This document shows positions 1-8,108 of a stretch of 55,173 nt of DNA, in pieces. The stretch comes from Myxococcales bacterium (GTDB lineage: Bacteria > Myxococcota_A > Polyangia > Fen-1088). The stretch spans positions 1 to 55,173 of the forward strand of contig PMJO01000169.1 in assembly GCA_003158455.1 (NCBI GenBank), given 5' to 3'. The position numbers were made by a program, and so were the translations under genes. The notes under the pieces were generated by a model, which did no database searches, was not told the DNA's origin, and worked only from the letters and a program-made list of their open reading frames with translations. The first letter of the stretch is position 1. Each line of letters starts with the position of its first letter.

Positions 1-1882
1 CATCATGGTGCAGTCACGCACCGGTTCGGGCAAGACCGCGGCCTTCGGAATTCCCTTTGCCGACGGGATGGTCGACCCCAAGCAGAAATCGGTGCAGGCC
101 ATCGTGCTTTTGCCCACGCGCGAGTTGGCCCTGCAGGTGGCGGCCGAGATCGCGCGGATCAGCGCCCAATCCGGTTTGTCGATAGTTCCGGTGTATGGCG
201 GGGCGCCCATGGGCCGGCAAATCGAACAGCTCCGCGCCGGCGGGCAGATTGTGTGCGGCACGCCCGGACGCATACTTGATCATTTGCGCCGCGGAACTTT
301 GCATTTGGACAAGGTCAAGTGCGCGGTGCTCGACGAGTGCGACGAGATGCTTTCCATGGGTTTTCAGGAAGACATCGAAGCCATCCTGGAACGGACGCCC
401 AAGGAGCGCCAGACCATGCTCTTTTCGGCCACCCTACCCGAGGGCATTCAACGCCTCGCACGCCGCTATATGCGCGAGCCCGAGCTGGTGACCCTGTCGG
501 CTGACTTCGTTGGCGTGCACGAAATCCATCACATTTACTACTCCATCCCGGGTGGACAGCGCGAAGCCGAACTCTCGCGCGTGCTCGCCTTTGAAAATCC
601 CGAACGCGCGCTGATCTTCTGCAACACCCGTGAAGAAACTGGCCGGGTGGCCGAACATCTGCGCCGGCAGGGTCTGGATGCCGAGGCTATTTCGTCGGAC
701 CTGTCGCAGTCGGAACGTGAGAACGTGATGGCGCGCATGCGGGCCGGCAACATTCGCTTCCTGGTGGCCACCGACGTGGCGGCGCGGGGAATCGATATTG
801 AAAACCTGCCCTGCGTGATCAACTACACCTTCCCGGAATCGCCCGAGGCGTACATCCACCGCACCGGGCGAACCGGGCGGGCGGGCCGTTCTGGCCACGC
901 CGTGTCGCTCATCGGCCCCACCGAGGTTGGGTCGTTCTACTATCTCAAGTTGCTGTACAAGATCCGGCCCGAGGAGCGAGCCTTGCCGTCAGAGGCAGAA
1001 CTGCGTTCCAAACATGAGGGCGAGAGCGTGTTGCGGCTGCGCAGCCTCTTGCCTGATGACGTGGGTTCTGAGTGGCACGCGCTGGCTCGGCGGGTGATGG
1101 GAGCGAGTGACGGTGAGCGGCTGATCGGATGTTTACTGCGTGGTGCACTAGCCGGGAAAGAGACAACTGTCGCACGGACTGCGCCGCCTCGTCAGGAAAG
1201 CAGGGAGCAAGCTGCTCCATCCGAAAAGGTCGGCGATGAATCGGCCCGGCCCGCGCGCGAACATACAGAAGAACGCCACAGTCATGGCGGCTACCGGGAT
1301 CACGAGCGGTCCCGGCCGGATCGCGGCCGGCCCCCACGCGATCGCGGCCCGTCTGAACGCCCGCGCGCCGGGGGCGAGCATCGCGAGCGAGTCGAGCGCA
1401 GCCCGCGGCCCGCCGAGCGAGCCGCCAGGCCCGCGCAGACAACGGTTGCCACCGCAGCGCCGCCAAGCGACGGCCGCGAATTCTGGGAGGTGTGGAGCGA
1501 AGAAGTCGGCCGCACCCCCACCGCAAGCCCTGCCCCGCCGCCCGAGGCGACCGAGGCGCTTGAACCACAGTTGTCCGCGACCAGCTCGCCGCCTGCAGCC
1601 AGCCCAGCGCCGGCGGCCGGCTACCAAGCACCCGCTCCTGGTCAGGTTCGCTTGTATCTCAACCTGGGTCGCAAGGATGGCGTTTCGACCGACGAACTCG
1701 TGGCATTGCTAGCCAGCACAGGCGTATCAGTGCCCGCGACGTCCATCGACACGATGAACACGCATACCTACATCAACGTCGATGCCGCCGACGGCGAGAA
1801 GCTGTGCGCAGGGTTGGTGGGCAAAGAACGCAATGGGCGGACGATCATGTGTGAGCCGGCCAGACCGCCACGGCGGAGGTAG
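1..1882 (+). CDS. DEAD-box ATP-dependent RNA helicase, 5' end outside the window
   Basis: The window opens inside this gene: the first visible codons lie just before the ATP-binding motif SRTGSGKT, so the Q motif and true start are upstream. Helicase motifs follow in order: PTRELALQ, the Walker B box written DECD instead of DEAD, the SAT motif in LFSATLP, and HRTGRTGRAG (motif VI). A disordered Arg/Pro/Ala-rich linker of roughly 150 residues follows. The last ~75 residues (starting near VRLYLNLGRKDG) resemble the DbpA/CsdA RNA-binding domain, which directs such helicases to structured RNA, often rRNA. The expected role is ATP-driven RNA unwinding in ribosome assembly or cold adaptation; which subfamily (DeaD/CsdA or DbpA) cannot be settled without the N-terminus. 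Confidence 0.93.
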   Translation, partial: IMVQSRTGSGKTAAFGIPFADGMVDPKQKSVQAIVLLPTRELALQVAAEIARISAQSGLSIVPVYGGAPMGRQIEQLRAGGQIVCGTPGRILDHLRRGTLHLDKVKCAVLDECDEMLSMGFQEDIEAILERTPKERQTMLFSATLPEGIQRLARRYMREPELVTLSADFVGVHEIHHIYYSIPGGQREAELSRVLAFENPERALIFCNTREETGRVAEHLRRQGLDAEAISSDLSQSERENVMARMRAGNIRFLVATDVAARGIDIENLPCVINYTFPESPEAYIHRTGRTGRAGRSGHAVSLIGPTEVGSFYYLKLLYKIRPEERALPSEAELRSKHEGESVLRLRSLLPDDVGSEWHALARRVMGASDGERLIGCLLRGALAGKETTVARTAPPRQESREQAAPSEKVGDESARPAREHTEERHSHGGYRDHERSRPDRGRPPRDRGPSERPRAGGEHRERVERSPRPAERAARPAQTTVATAAPPSDGREFWEVWSEEVGRTPTASPAPPPEATEALEPQLSATSSPPAASPAPAAGYQAPAPGQVRLYLNLGRKDGVSTDELVALLASTGVSVPATSIDTMNTHTYINVDAADGEKLCAGLVGKERNGRTIMCEPARPPRRR

Positions 1883-1994
1883 AGGGGAAAGGCGACGCTG
1901 GCGCTAAGAGAGGTTGAAACAGGCTGAGAACACAGAGGGGAGAGGAGAGGACACGGAGGCGGAGTGCTGGCCCCGGCCGCCGCGGCGGAGGTAG
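1865..1994 (+). repeat. Duplicated 18-bp helicase tail
   Basis: The last 18 bases of the helicase gene (1865-1882, encoding PPRRR and the stop) recur at 1977-1994 with one mismatch, again ending in the same TAG. The spacer is purine-rich (many GAGG and GAGAGG runs). This looks like a partial tail duplication or slippage product. The rest of the gap up to 2087 shows no gene. Confidence 0.5.
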
Positions 1995-2087
1995 ACAACC
2001 GGCAGCCCGACTGTGGCACCGCGCGCGCGTTTCTGTAGCGGGCCGCACGACCAAGAGCCGAACCTTCGGGAGATCTGACCCGAGCTC

Positions 2088-3824
2088 TCAGAACTGGCTA
2101 AAGAAGTTCCAGACTTCTGCAGGTCCCCAGCTGGTTGCACTCTGGCCGTTATCCGGATATGCGGTGTGGTCACCATCGAAGGAGCAAAACTCAACCGGAT
2201 AGCCCGTCTTGCAGTCCGCCTCATGTGTGCAGACGTGAGGACCTCCCGCATCCGCTTTTGTAGGAACAGCCCAGGTGCAGCCGTTGGCCGCGGCAAACTT
2301 CTGACACAACCCCAGTCCCCCGGTGCTAACTCCCCCGTCACTGCCCGCAGAACCGTAGGGCAGCACCGAATCGTGAAATCCGTGCGAAGCGTAGTAAGCG
2401 ACTGGCGTGCTGGGATTGCAGCCGCCGCTCATCTGGGATCCCGAGTAGATGGCGATGGCGCGGACCCCCCATGTCGCGCTCGTCCCACCTAGGGGCCTCT
2501 CGCACCCGACTTCGTAGGACATGCTCGCCCCGAAGCTCCAGCCGGTCGCAAAGATGCGATTCGTGTCGACACAGAAGTTCTGTTCGATCTGGGCCACGAT
2601 GGCATCCACGAAAGCGATGTTGTCACCGCCCACGTAGGGCCATCCGCACTGCGAATCCCCAGACCCGGTCCCCGAACAGGGCTCGCCAATAGGTCCAGCG
2701 TCAGTGCCACTGCTTCGCGTCCCGTTGGGAGCCACGAAGATCGCGGTGTCGTTGGGCACGGGCAACAGGCGATAGTATTTTTCGTTGTACGTCTGGATGT
2801 CGTTTCCATTTTGCGAGTGGAAGGCGAGGATGAGTTTGTACGGTATGGTTTTGTCGTAGCTGGTCGGCACGTTGAGGATGTACCGGCGCTGCTTGCCGTT
2901 GACCGTAATTGAGATGGGCGTACCGTTGTTGTACTGGTCGCTCGTGATAGTAGACGTCGTGCCGCAGCCCGCGCTCTGGTTGGTCGGGCCATCGCCAGGC
3001 GCGTCCGCCCCCGCGTCGCTGCCGCCGGATGAGACCACCCCGCCCGATCCGACAACGCCACCGCTGCCAGTGGCACCGCCCGCTGTCGTGTTCCCGCCAG
3101 CACTGGTTGTTGCGCCACCAGTGCTCGTCCCTCCAGTCACCGCGCCACCAGTCCCCGCGTCGACTGTGCCTGTCGTGCCACCGTTGCTGGTCGCGCCACC
3201 GACGCCGGAACTGCCACCTGCGCCGGCCCCCGCAATTCCGCCCGTTCCCGGATTACCGCCCGCGCCGCCGATGGGAACATCGGGCGGGCCGGCAGCAGCG
3301 TCGGGCGTCCTGGCATCGCCGCCGCCGCCCGTGCCGCCGGTCGCTCCGCCACCCGTGCCACCGACGGGAAGATCGGGCTGACTGGCAGGAGCGTCTAGTG
3401 TCTCGGCGTCACTTTTGCCGCTGATCCCAGCAGCGCCGGCATCTAGTCCCCCCCCAGCCACATCCGTGCCGCTGTCCGGTGCGGAAACATCCTCTGGCTT
3501 GTCAGCAGCGCCGTCGCCTGCACCCCGCCCATCCGCGAACGCATCCACGCTACCGTCGGCGCCAACCTTGCCATCTGCCGGCGCGTCGGTGAGCGCGCTA
3601 TCGGTCGGCGCGCCTGCCGCATCAGGCGGGAAACACGCGGCTGCGTCGGGCTTGTTGCAGCAGAAGCCGAGCCTGCCTCCAGTGCTGCCCGTGCAATAGT
3701 ATCCCGACGGGCAGCCATTCTCGTCCTTGCAATGCAGTTGGCTGGGATCGACCTTGGGACTAAACGAGCAGGTGGCAGTCAGCAGGAGCGCGCAGGCGCC
3801 CAGGAGAATCTTCCGATGCTGCAT
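2088..3824 (-). CDS. Cys-rich secreted protein with C-terminal esterase domain (PHB-depolymerase/feruloyl-esterase-like)
   Basis: The 578-residue product has a signal peptide with a Cys at residue 19 (LTATC, a weak lipobox). A short Cys-rich module follows (CKDENGCPSGYYC ... FCCNKPD), then about 220 residues of Asp/Gly/Thr/Ala linker (GGTGGG, GAGG runs). The final ~280 residues look like an alpha/beta-hydrolase of the LpqC/PHB-depolymerase group, with GWSFG around Ser430 as nucleophile elbow and DGDHTAYPD near the end offering the His. The family cleaves esters such as feruloyl-polysaccharide or polyhydroxyalkanoate; the substrate here is unknown. It starts 3 nt after the upstream TPR gene and is probably cotranscribed with it. 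The Cys-rich module is closely repeated in the protein at 8109-10949. Confidence 0.8.
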   Translation of the reverse strand: MQHRKILLGACALLLTATCSFSPKVDPSQLHCKDENGCPSGYYCTGSTGGRLGFCCNKPDAAACFPPDAAGAPTDSALTDAPADGKVGADGSVDAFADGRGAGDGAADKPEDVSAPDSGTDVAGGGLDAGAAGISGKSDAETLDAPASQPDLPVGGTGGGATGGTGGGGDARTPDAAAGPPDVPIGGAGGNPGTGGIAGAGAGGSSGVGGATSNGGTTGTVDAGTGGAVTGGTSTGGATTSAGGNTTAGGATGSGGVVGSGGVVSSGGSDAGADAPGDGPTNQSAGCGTTSTITSDQYNNGTPISITVNGKQRRYILNVPTSYDKTIPYKLILAFHSQNGNDIQTYNEKYYRLLPVPNDTAIFVAPNGTRSSGTDAGPIGEPCSGTGSGDSQCGWPYVGGDNIAFVDAIVAQIEQNFCVDTNRIFATGWSFGASMSYEVGCERPLGGTSATWGVRAIAIYSGSQMSGGCNPSTPVAYYASHGFHDSVLPYGSAGSDGGVSTGGLGLCQKFAAANGCTWAVPTKADAGGPHVCTHEADCKTGYPVEFCSFDGDHTAYPDNGQSATSWGPAEVWNFFSQF

Positions 3825-3827
3825 AGG

Positions 3828-4730
3828 CTAGAAACTCCCCTGCACTACTGCGCCGGTTCCACCTGGCAACAGCACGGGCAGCAAACTGACGGAATCAGGC
3901 GCCGGCGCGCGAGCTGACCGGTACCCGAGGTAGTACAGCACCGCGCCGCCAGCGAGCGCAGCCGCGCCCACGCCGTAGCCCACCCATTGCAGCGCCTCGA
4001 ACAACTTGCCGCGGTCATAGGTGGTTCTGCTGAAGTTGCCCTGAGCGCCGTCGGAGGTGACATTGCCAGAGATGCTGTGGGTCTCGACGCTGAAGATCAC
4101 CCCGGCGATCAAGGCCGCAGCTCCGATGGAGCCAGTCACGATTCCTGCGGTTCGCAGCGACGCGCCTCGGCTGCCCGTGGAGGGCCGCCTCGACGTAGTC
4201 TCGACGACGCCAGCCGGAGTCGGGGAAAAAGTAGACACAGGCGCAGGCTGGGCCTCGGTAGCGAGCGACGCGGGCGGCGGAGACACGACGGGCCCTGGTG
4301 GCGTCACAGGTGCGGCCGCGCCTGGCGACGCCGGACTCTCCTGCTCAGCCTTCATGGCCTTGCATTCGGCGATGTGACCGTTCACCTCGGCCTTTTCCTC
4401 AGCCGACAGGTTCTTGGCCTTGCGCAGAAATTCACGGAAACGCAGAATGGCCTCGCTGAACTTGCCATTCTGCTCGTAGCACCGGCCCTGGTTGTAGATG
4501 TAGTTCACGTCCCCCGTCTCGGCGAACATCTGCGCCAACAGATCCACGCCTGCCTGAAAACGACCCGCCAGGCACTCGCTGCGTGATTTGGTCTCGCGCG
4601 GGTCCGCCGCCTGCGCACGAGCAGGCATGAGCGCCAGCAGAAACGTACAGCCCAGTCCTGCCGCCAGTGGCCCAGGCAGGCGCCTGCGCGGCCCAGTTAA
4701 CAGCGACCTGACAAAGCAAGGAACACACAT
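3828..4730 (-). CDS. Exported TPR-type protein with two membrane segments (cassette 1)
   Basis: The N-terminus is basic and hydrophobic, ending near ARAQA, like a signal peptide. A TPR-like region follows (ECLAGRFQAGVDLL, YIYNQGRCYEQNG, FREFLRKAKNLS), then a Pro/Ala/Ser linker, two hydrophobic segments (around GSIGAAALIAGVIF and GYGVGAAALAGGAVLYYLGY) and a tail rich in Leu/Val/Gly ending GSF. A GTG start at 4757 is possible, but it and the ATG at 4745 overlap the inferred promoter, so the ATG at 4730 is preferred; no clear Shine-Dalgarno is visible. The gene is a paralogue of the one at 10953-11786. TPR modules of this kind mediate protein-protein contacts in the envelope. Partner and function are unknown; the following secreted esterase is the obvious candidate client. 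Confidence 0.8.
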   Translation of the reverse strand: MCVPCFVRSLLTGPRRRLPGPLAAGLGCTFLLALMPARAQAADPRETKSRSECLAGRFQAGVDLLAQMFAETGDVNYIYNQGRCYEQNGKFSEAILRFREFLRKAKNLSAEEKAEVNGHIAECKAMKAEQESPASPGAAAPVTPPGPVVSPPPASLATEAQPAPVSTFSPTPAGVVETTSRRPSTGSRGASLRTAGIVTGSIGAAALIAGVIFSVETHSISGNVTSDGAQGNFSRTTYDRGKLFEALQWVGYGVGAAALAGGAVLYYLGYRSARAPAPDSVSLLPVLLPGGTGAVVQGSF

Positions 4731-4743
4731 GATCGATCGTGGC

Positions 4744-4773
4744 ATTTTGAGCGCCACGGCCCCGGCGTGTCAA
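4744..4773 (-). promoter_or_regulatory. Sigma-70-type promoter of cassette 1
   Basis: On the minus strand TTGACA (4773-4768) is followed after 18 nt by CAAAAT (4749-4744). The 18 bases around the -35 box (4765-4782) match those upstream of cassette 2 at 16 of 18 positions, which supports a real conserved promoter. It places transcription start only a few bases before the ATG at 4730. Confidence 0.6.
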
Positions 4774-5010
4774 CCGAGGACATGACTTACTCCAGCCCAC
4801 CGGCGTCCATATTCAAGCGGCGGGCATTTGTCGACCAGGCTCGTCTTGCCAGGGAGCCAGTTGTCTCACGCGCTCGGTAAAGAGATCCAAGAGCCTCTGG
4901 CCATCAAGATTCTGAAATCGCTGGGGGCTGGGTAGGCCGGTCCTGTAGGCGGCCCTGCGCGGGGATCCCTCCGATTCGCCCTCCTGTTGCTTGGGTGGTA
5001 TTGGAAGTGT

Positions 5011-7005
5011 ATGTCCACGACTCGGCTGGGCTCGCGCTCCGGCCCTCCCGAACCGCACGGTTCGGGATTCACATGTTCGCAGCTCATCGCCGCTGCCGGC
5101 GTCGCCGTCGCAGCTCTGTTGGTCTACCTCTGCACCATGTACCCTGAGGTTGCCGGCGGGGACAGCGGCGAACTCGTTGCGGCCATCGCCTCAGGTGGCG
5201 TCATCCACCCGCCCGGATATCCGCTGTACTCGCTTCTTGCCAGGCTGTTCATCCACCTGCCGCTGCGGACTCTCGCCTGGCGGCTGGGCCTCATGTCGGC
5301 CATGTGCGACGCCGTGGCCGCTGGACTGCTGTGTCTGGGCGTGGCGCGCTGGAGCCGATCTGTCTGGGCGGGGGCGGCTGCGGCTGGGATGTTCGCTCTG
5401 TCGCCGGGGATCTGGGAGTACGCGATCTGCGCCGAGGTTTTTGCCCTGAACAACTTGATGGTGGCGTCGCTGCTCTTGCTCGCGGTGCTCTACACTGACA
5501 GCAAGAATTCCCGGTATGCGCTTGCGGCCGCCCTGGTCTTCGGCCTGGGGCTTTCGAACCACCATACCTTCGTCTTCGTCGCTGTTCCGCTCGCAGCATG
5601 GGCCTTGTGGCACGGCCGAGATGATTTGCGTCGGCCGCGTGCCATTGCGCTCATGGCTTCTCTGTTCGCGGCCGGGCTCCTGCCCTATCTGTATCTGCTC
5701 TGGGCAGGCTCCCGACCGGCCGCGGTCGCCTGGGGGGCAACCAACACCTGGGCCGGGTTTTGGACCCATGTTTTCCGGCGCGAGTATGGCACCTTTCAGC
5801 TCGCGGTGGCTGGAGTGGGTTCGCAAGTCCCAGGTAGTGAGCTGGTCGCCGCCTGGTTCAGCGACCTTTTTCGCCAAGTCGGCTGGTGGGGCACCGGGCT
5901 GGCGGCGGTTGGTTTCGTGGCATCGACACGGCGGACTGAATGGAATCAACTGGGCGCTGCGGTCATGGCCGCACTGGCTCTCACCGTGCTCGCTTTCGCT
6001 GCGCTCGCGAACCTGCCGGTGACCGATTCCTTGCACCGCGGGATAGTTGCCCGTTTCTGGCAACAGCCAGAGATTCTGGTGTGCGCCTTCTGCGGCCTGG
6101 GATTGGCCACGCTTGCGCGCGCGTTTCGCCGTCGCGCCGTGGTGCCAGCGCTGGCCGTGGGCCTCATGATATTGCAGGGAGCGCTTCACTGGCGCCGCAT
6201 GGACCGGCACGACAGTCGGGTTGTGCGACACTACGCCGACGAGATGCTGCGGGTCGTGCCGCGCGACACACTGCTGGTCACCAAGGGTGACCTCATAACC
6301 AACACCGTCCGCTACCTGCAGGTGGCAGAGCGCCAGCGGCCAGATGTCCGAGTGGTCGACCAGGAGTTGCTCGGCTTCTTGTGGGACCGTGGCCGCCTGG
6401 CCGCCCTCTATCCCGAGGTCGCCATCCCTGGCAAGCGACTCGGGCCGGGCGGGTTTTCCGTCAAGGATCTGTTCGACGCCAATATCCGTCGCTTCCCCAT
6501 CGTGGTTTGCGGTGGCCTCAAGGCCGGCGACAACTCCGCATCCTCCACCTACGAGTTTTGGCCTCTGGGCGTGTGCGAGCGCGTGTACCCGCGAGGCGAA
6601 CCGGTCGATGCGGACAAATGGTTGAGCGAGAGCGAGGCGGCACTGCCACGCATCGAGAACGCGCAGCAACCACAGAGCTCCTGGGAAGAAATCGTTGTCC
6701 GGGACCACTGGGGCGCACGCCAAACCCGGGCGGCCCAGCTCATCAACTACGCCGGCGCGCTGCCTGAACGCCGGCCGTACCTTCGTCTTGCGGCGGTGAT
6801 GCTGCAGGCTCTGGTACGGGATGATCCTGCTCCGCCGGCCCTCGTCTACAAGACCCTGGCTATCGCCCTCGGCCGCGCCGGTCTGCAGACAAGCGAGGAT
6901 AGGCAGCAGGCAGCCACCGCGTGGCGAGAGTACTTGCGGATCGCACCAACTGACGACCCAATGCTGCCTCAGATTCGCAAGGAACTGGAGAGACTGGCCC
7001 AGTAG
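5011..7005 (+). CDS. DUF2723-family multi-spanning membrane protein (GT-C-like)
   Basis: The protein is about 664 residues. After one N-terminal membrane segment it carries the DUF2723 signature: MYPEVAGGDSGEL followed by HPPGYPLYSLL. These lie in the first extracytoplasmic loop, where GT-C enzymes keep their acidic catalytic residues. About ten hydrophobic segments follow, then a soluble C-terminal part of ~270 residues. The family includes TMEM260, a protein O-mannosyltransferase, so a lipid-linked-sugar transferase acting at the inner membrane is plausible; the substrate is unknown. A TTG at 4987 would add eight residues. The ATG at 5011 is preferred, although GGAAG (5003-5007) is only 3 nt away. 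It diverges from cassette 1. Confidence 0.82.
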   Translation: MSTTRLGSRSGPPEPHGSGFTCSQLIAAAGVAVAALLVYLCTMYPEVAGGDSGELVAAIASGGVIHPPGYPLYSLLARLFIHLPLRTLAWRLGLMSAMCDAVAAGLLCLGVARWSRSVWAGAAAAGMFALSPGIWEYAICAEVFALNNLMVASLLLLAVLYTDSKNSRYALAAALVFGLGLSNHHTFVFVAVPLAAWALWHGRDDLRRPRAIALMASLFAAGLLPYLYLLWAGSRPAAVAWGATNTWAGFWTHVFRREYGTFQLAVAGVGSQVPGSELVAAWFSDLFRQVGWWGTGLAAVGFVASTRRTEWNQLGAAVMAALALTVLAFAALANLPVTDSLHRGIVARFWQQPEILVCAFCGLGLATLARAFRRRAVVPALAVGLMILQGALHWRRMDRHDSRVVRHYADEMLRVVPRDTLLVTKGDLITNTVRYLQVAERQRPDVRVVDQELLGFLWDRGRLAALYPEVAIPGKRLGPGGFSVKDLFDANIRRFPIVVCGGLKAGDNSASSTYEFWPLGVCERVYPRGEPVDADKWLSESEAALPRIENAQQPQSSWEEIVVRDHWGARQTRAAQLINYAGALPERRPYLRLAAVMLQALVRDDPAPPALVYKTLAIALGRAGLQTSEDRQQAATAWREYLRIAPTDDPMLPQIRKELERLAQ

Positions 7006-7229
7006 AGGCCGACGCCGTGCCCGTGGCTTGACATGACGTGCCTTCCTGGGCATCGTGGGCTGCGTGGCCTTCCGGTCCTGTCAGTACAGGGGCGATGCAA
7101 CGCAACGGGCACCGCTAACCCGATTCCGCCTGACTGCCCAGCGCAGTCGCAGAACGGCGCCGAAGCTGAGCCACGGCGCGCGCCCCCCTCTCGCCACTTC
7201 CGACGCAACTTCTTCCACTCACAGCCGGT
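7006..7229. other. Gap without a recognisable gene
   Basis: Between the DUF2723 stop and the cellulase remnant I see no convincing gene, promoter or terminator. It may include decayed 3' sequence of the cellulase. Confidence 0.4.
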
Positions 7230-7995
7230 CGGGACGCCAGAAGTGTCAAATGACGTTCCGCCCGATACGTAGTGAAGGTCGAAGATGACATCTATCCCAG
7301 CTTGTAGCATCCAATTAATTACCCGCTTGACTTCGCGTTGATACGCGGGTCCACTGCAGGTCGCGTTTCCGGTGGATGCTCCGCTCCAAAGCTTGTCCAT
7401 CACTGCCAGGCGGATCGCATTGGGATGCCACGTTTTCATCCGCTGGATATCTTCACGAGTGATGCCGAAGCCCGCGCAATCCCATTCCATCGAGGGGCGC
7501 ACGAGCCCGCGGATCTTGTATTCCGTCCCGTTGCGCATGATCTTGTTGCCCGTGGTTGTCCATATGACGTTCGCGGAAGGAGTGGGTCGGGGCCGCCTCG
7601 CTCAAGAAATGGACGTCATCGATGTAGCAGTCAAATGCGTTGGCGGATGCCGTACCGCTGCGTGGGCTGAGTGGATTCACGTGGATCTGGAATGCCATCA
7701 GCTTGCTCTTGTCAATCCCAGAGGTAAATGTCGTCCCATTGGGATCCTGCAACAGTTCGGAGAAGTAGAGCTTGTAGTAGGTCCAATCCTTGGTGATAAC
7801 AGCGTTCTTGACCCCGTACTGGTTGCACGTGTTTGCCGAGTAGCTGCACGGGCTTGGGATGATGGATGAGTCCACATCTGCATCCTGCGCGGCATCCACC
7901 GCCTTGGCGAAAGCAAACTGGAGATCGGTCTTGCACTTGGCCCAGAACCCGACGCCCGTGTACCATCCGGAGTTTGTCCCGCCTGCCTGCAAGAA
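7230..7995 (-). pseudogene. Decayed, truncated glycoside hydrolase family 5 cellulase with N-terminal carbohydrate-binding-like domain
   Basis: Reading leftward on the minus strand, one frame (about 7992-7580) gives a secreted beta-sandwich-like domain (GWYTGVGFWAKC ... AFQIHVNPLSPRSG ... CYIDDVHFLSEAAP). Near 7560-7580 the frame shifts by one base, and the continuation is the start of a GH5 (beta/alpha)8 barrel (NKIMRNG, IRGLVRPSMEWD, RLAVMDKLW, VIFDLHYVSGG). Coding similarity stops after barrel strand 2, so both catalytic Glu residues are missing. A second frame change near 7995-8005 and the absence of any signal peptide remove the 5' end. The domain pairing is typical of secreted endoglucanases. 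At least two frame changes plus truncation at both ends make this a remnant. Confidence 0.75.
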
Positions 7996-8108
7996 ACTTC
8001 ACTCCAGGGATAACTCGTCACGAGGACGTCCTGGGAAAGTTTGGCGGAGAAAAATCCGTCCCGGTCTGGACGGGGACCGGACATCAACGGTGGCGTGGTG
8101 CGGTCGTG

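Noticed and set aside
3828-3900. Terminal Phe of the TPR proteins as an outer-membrane beta-barrel signal
   Set aside because: The proteins have hydrophobic helices and too little sequence for a barrel; the similarity is limited to the last residues.
5191-7053. 620-codon open frame on the minus strand
   Set aside because: It mirrors the DUF2723 gene. The plus-strand product has membrane segments and a clear family signature; the antisense product has neither.
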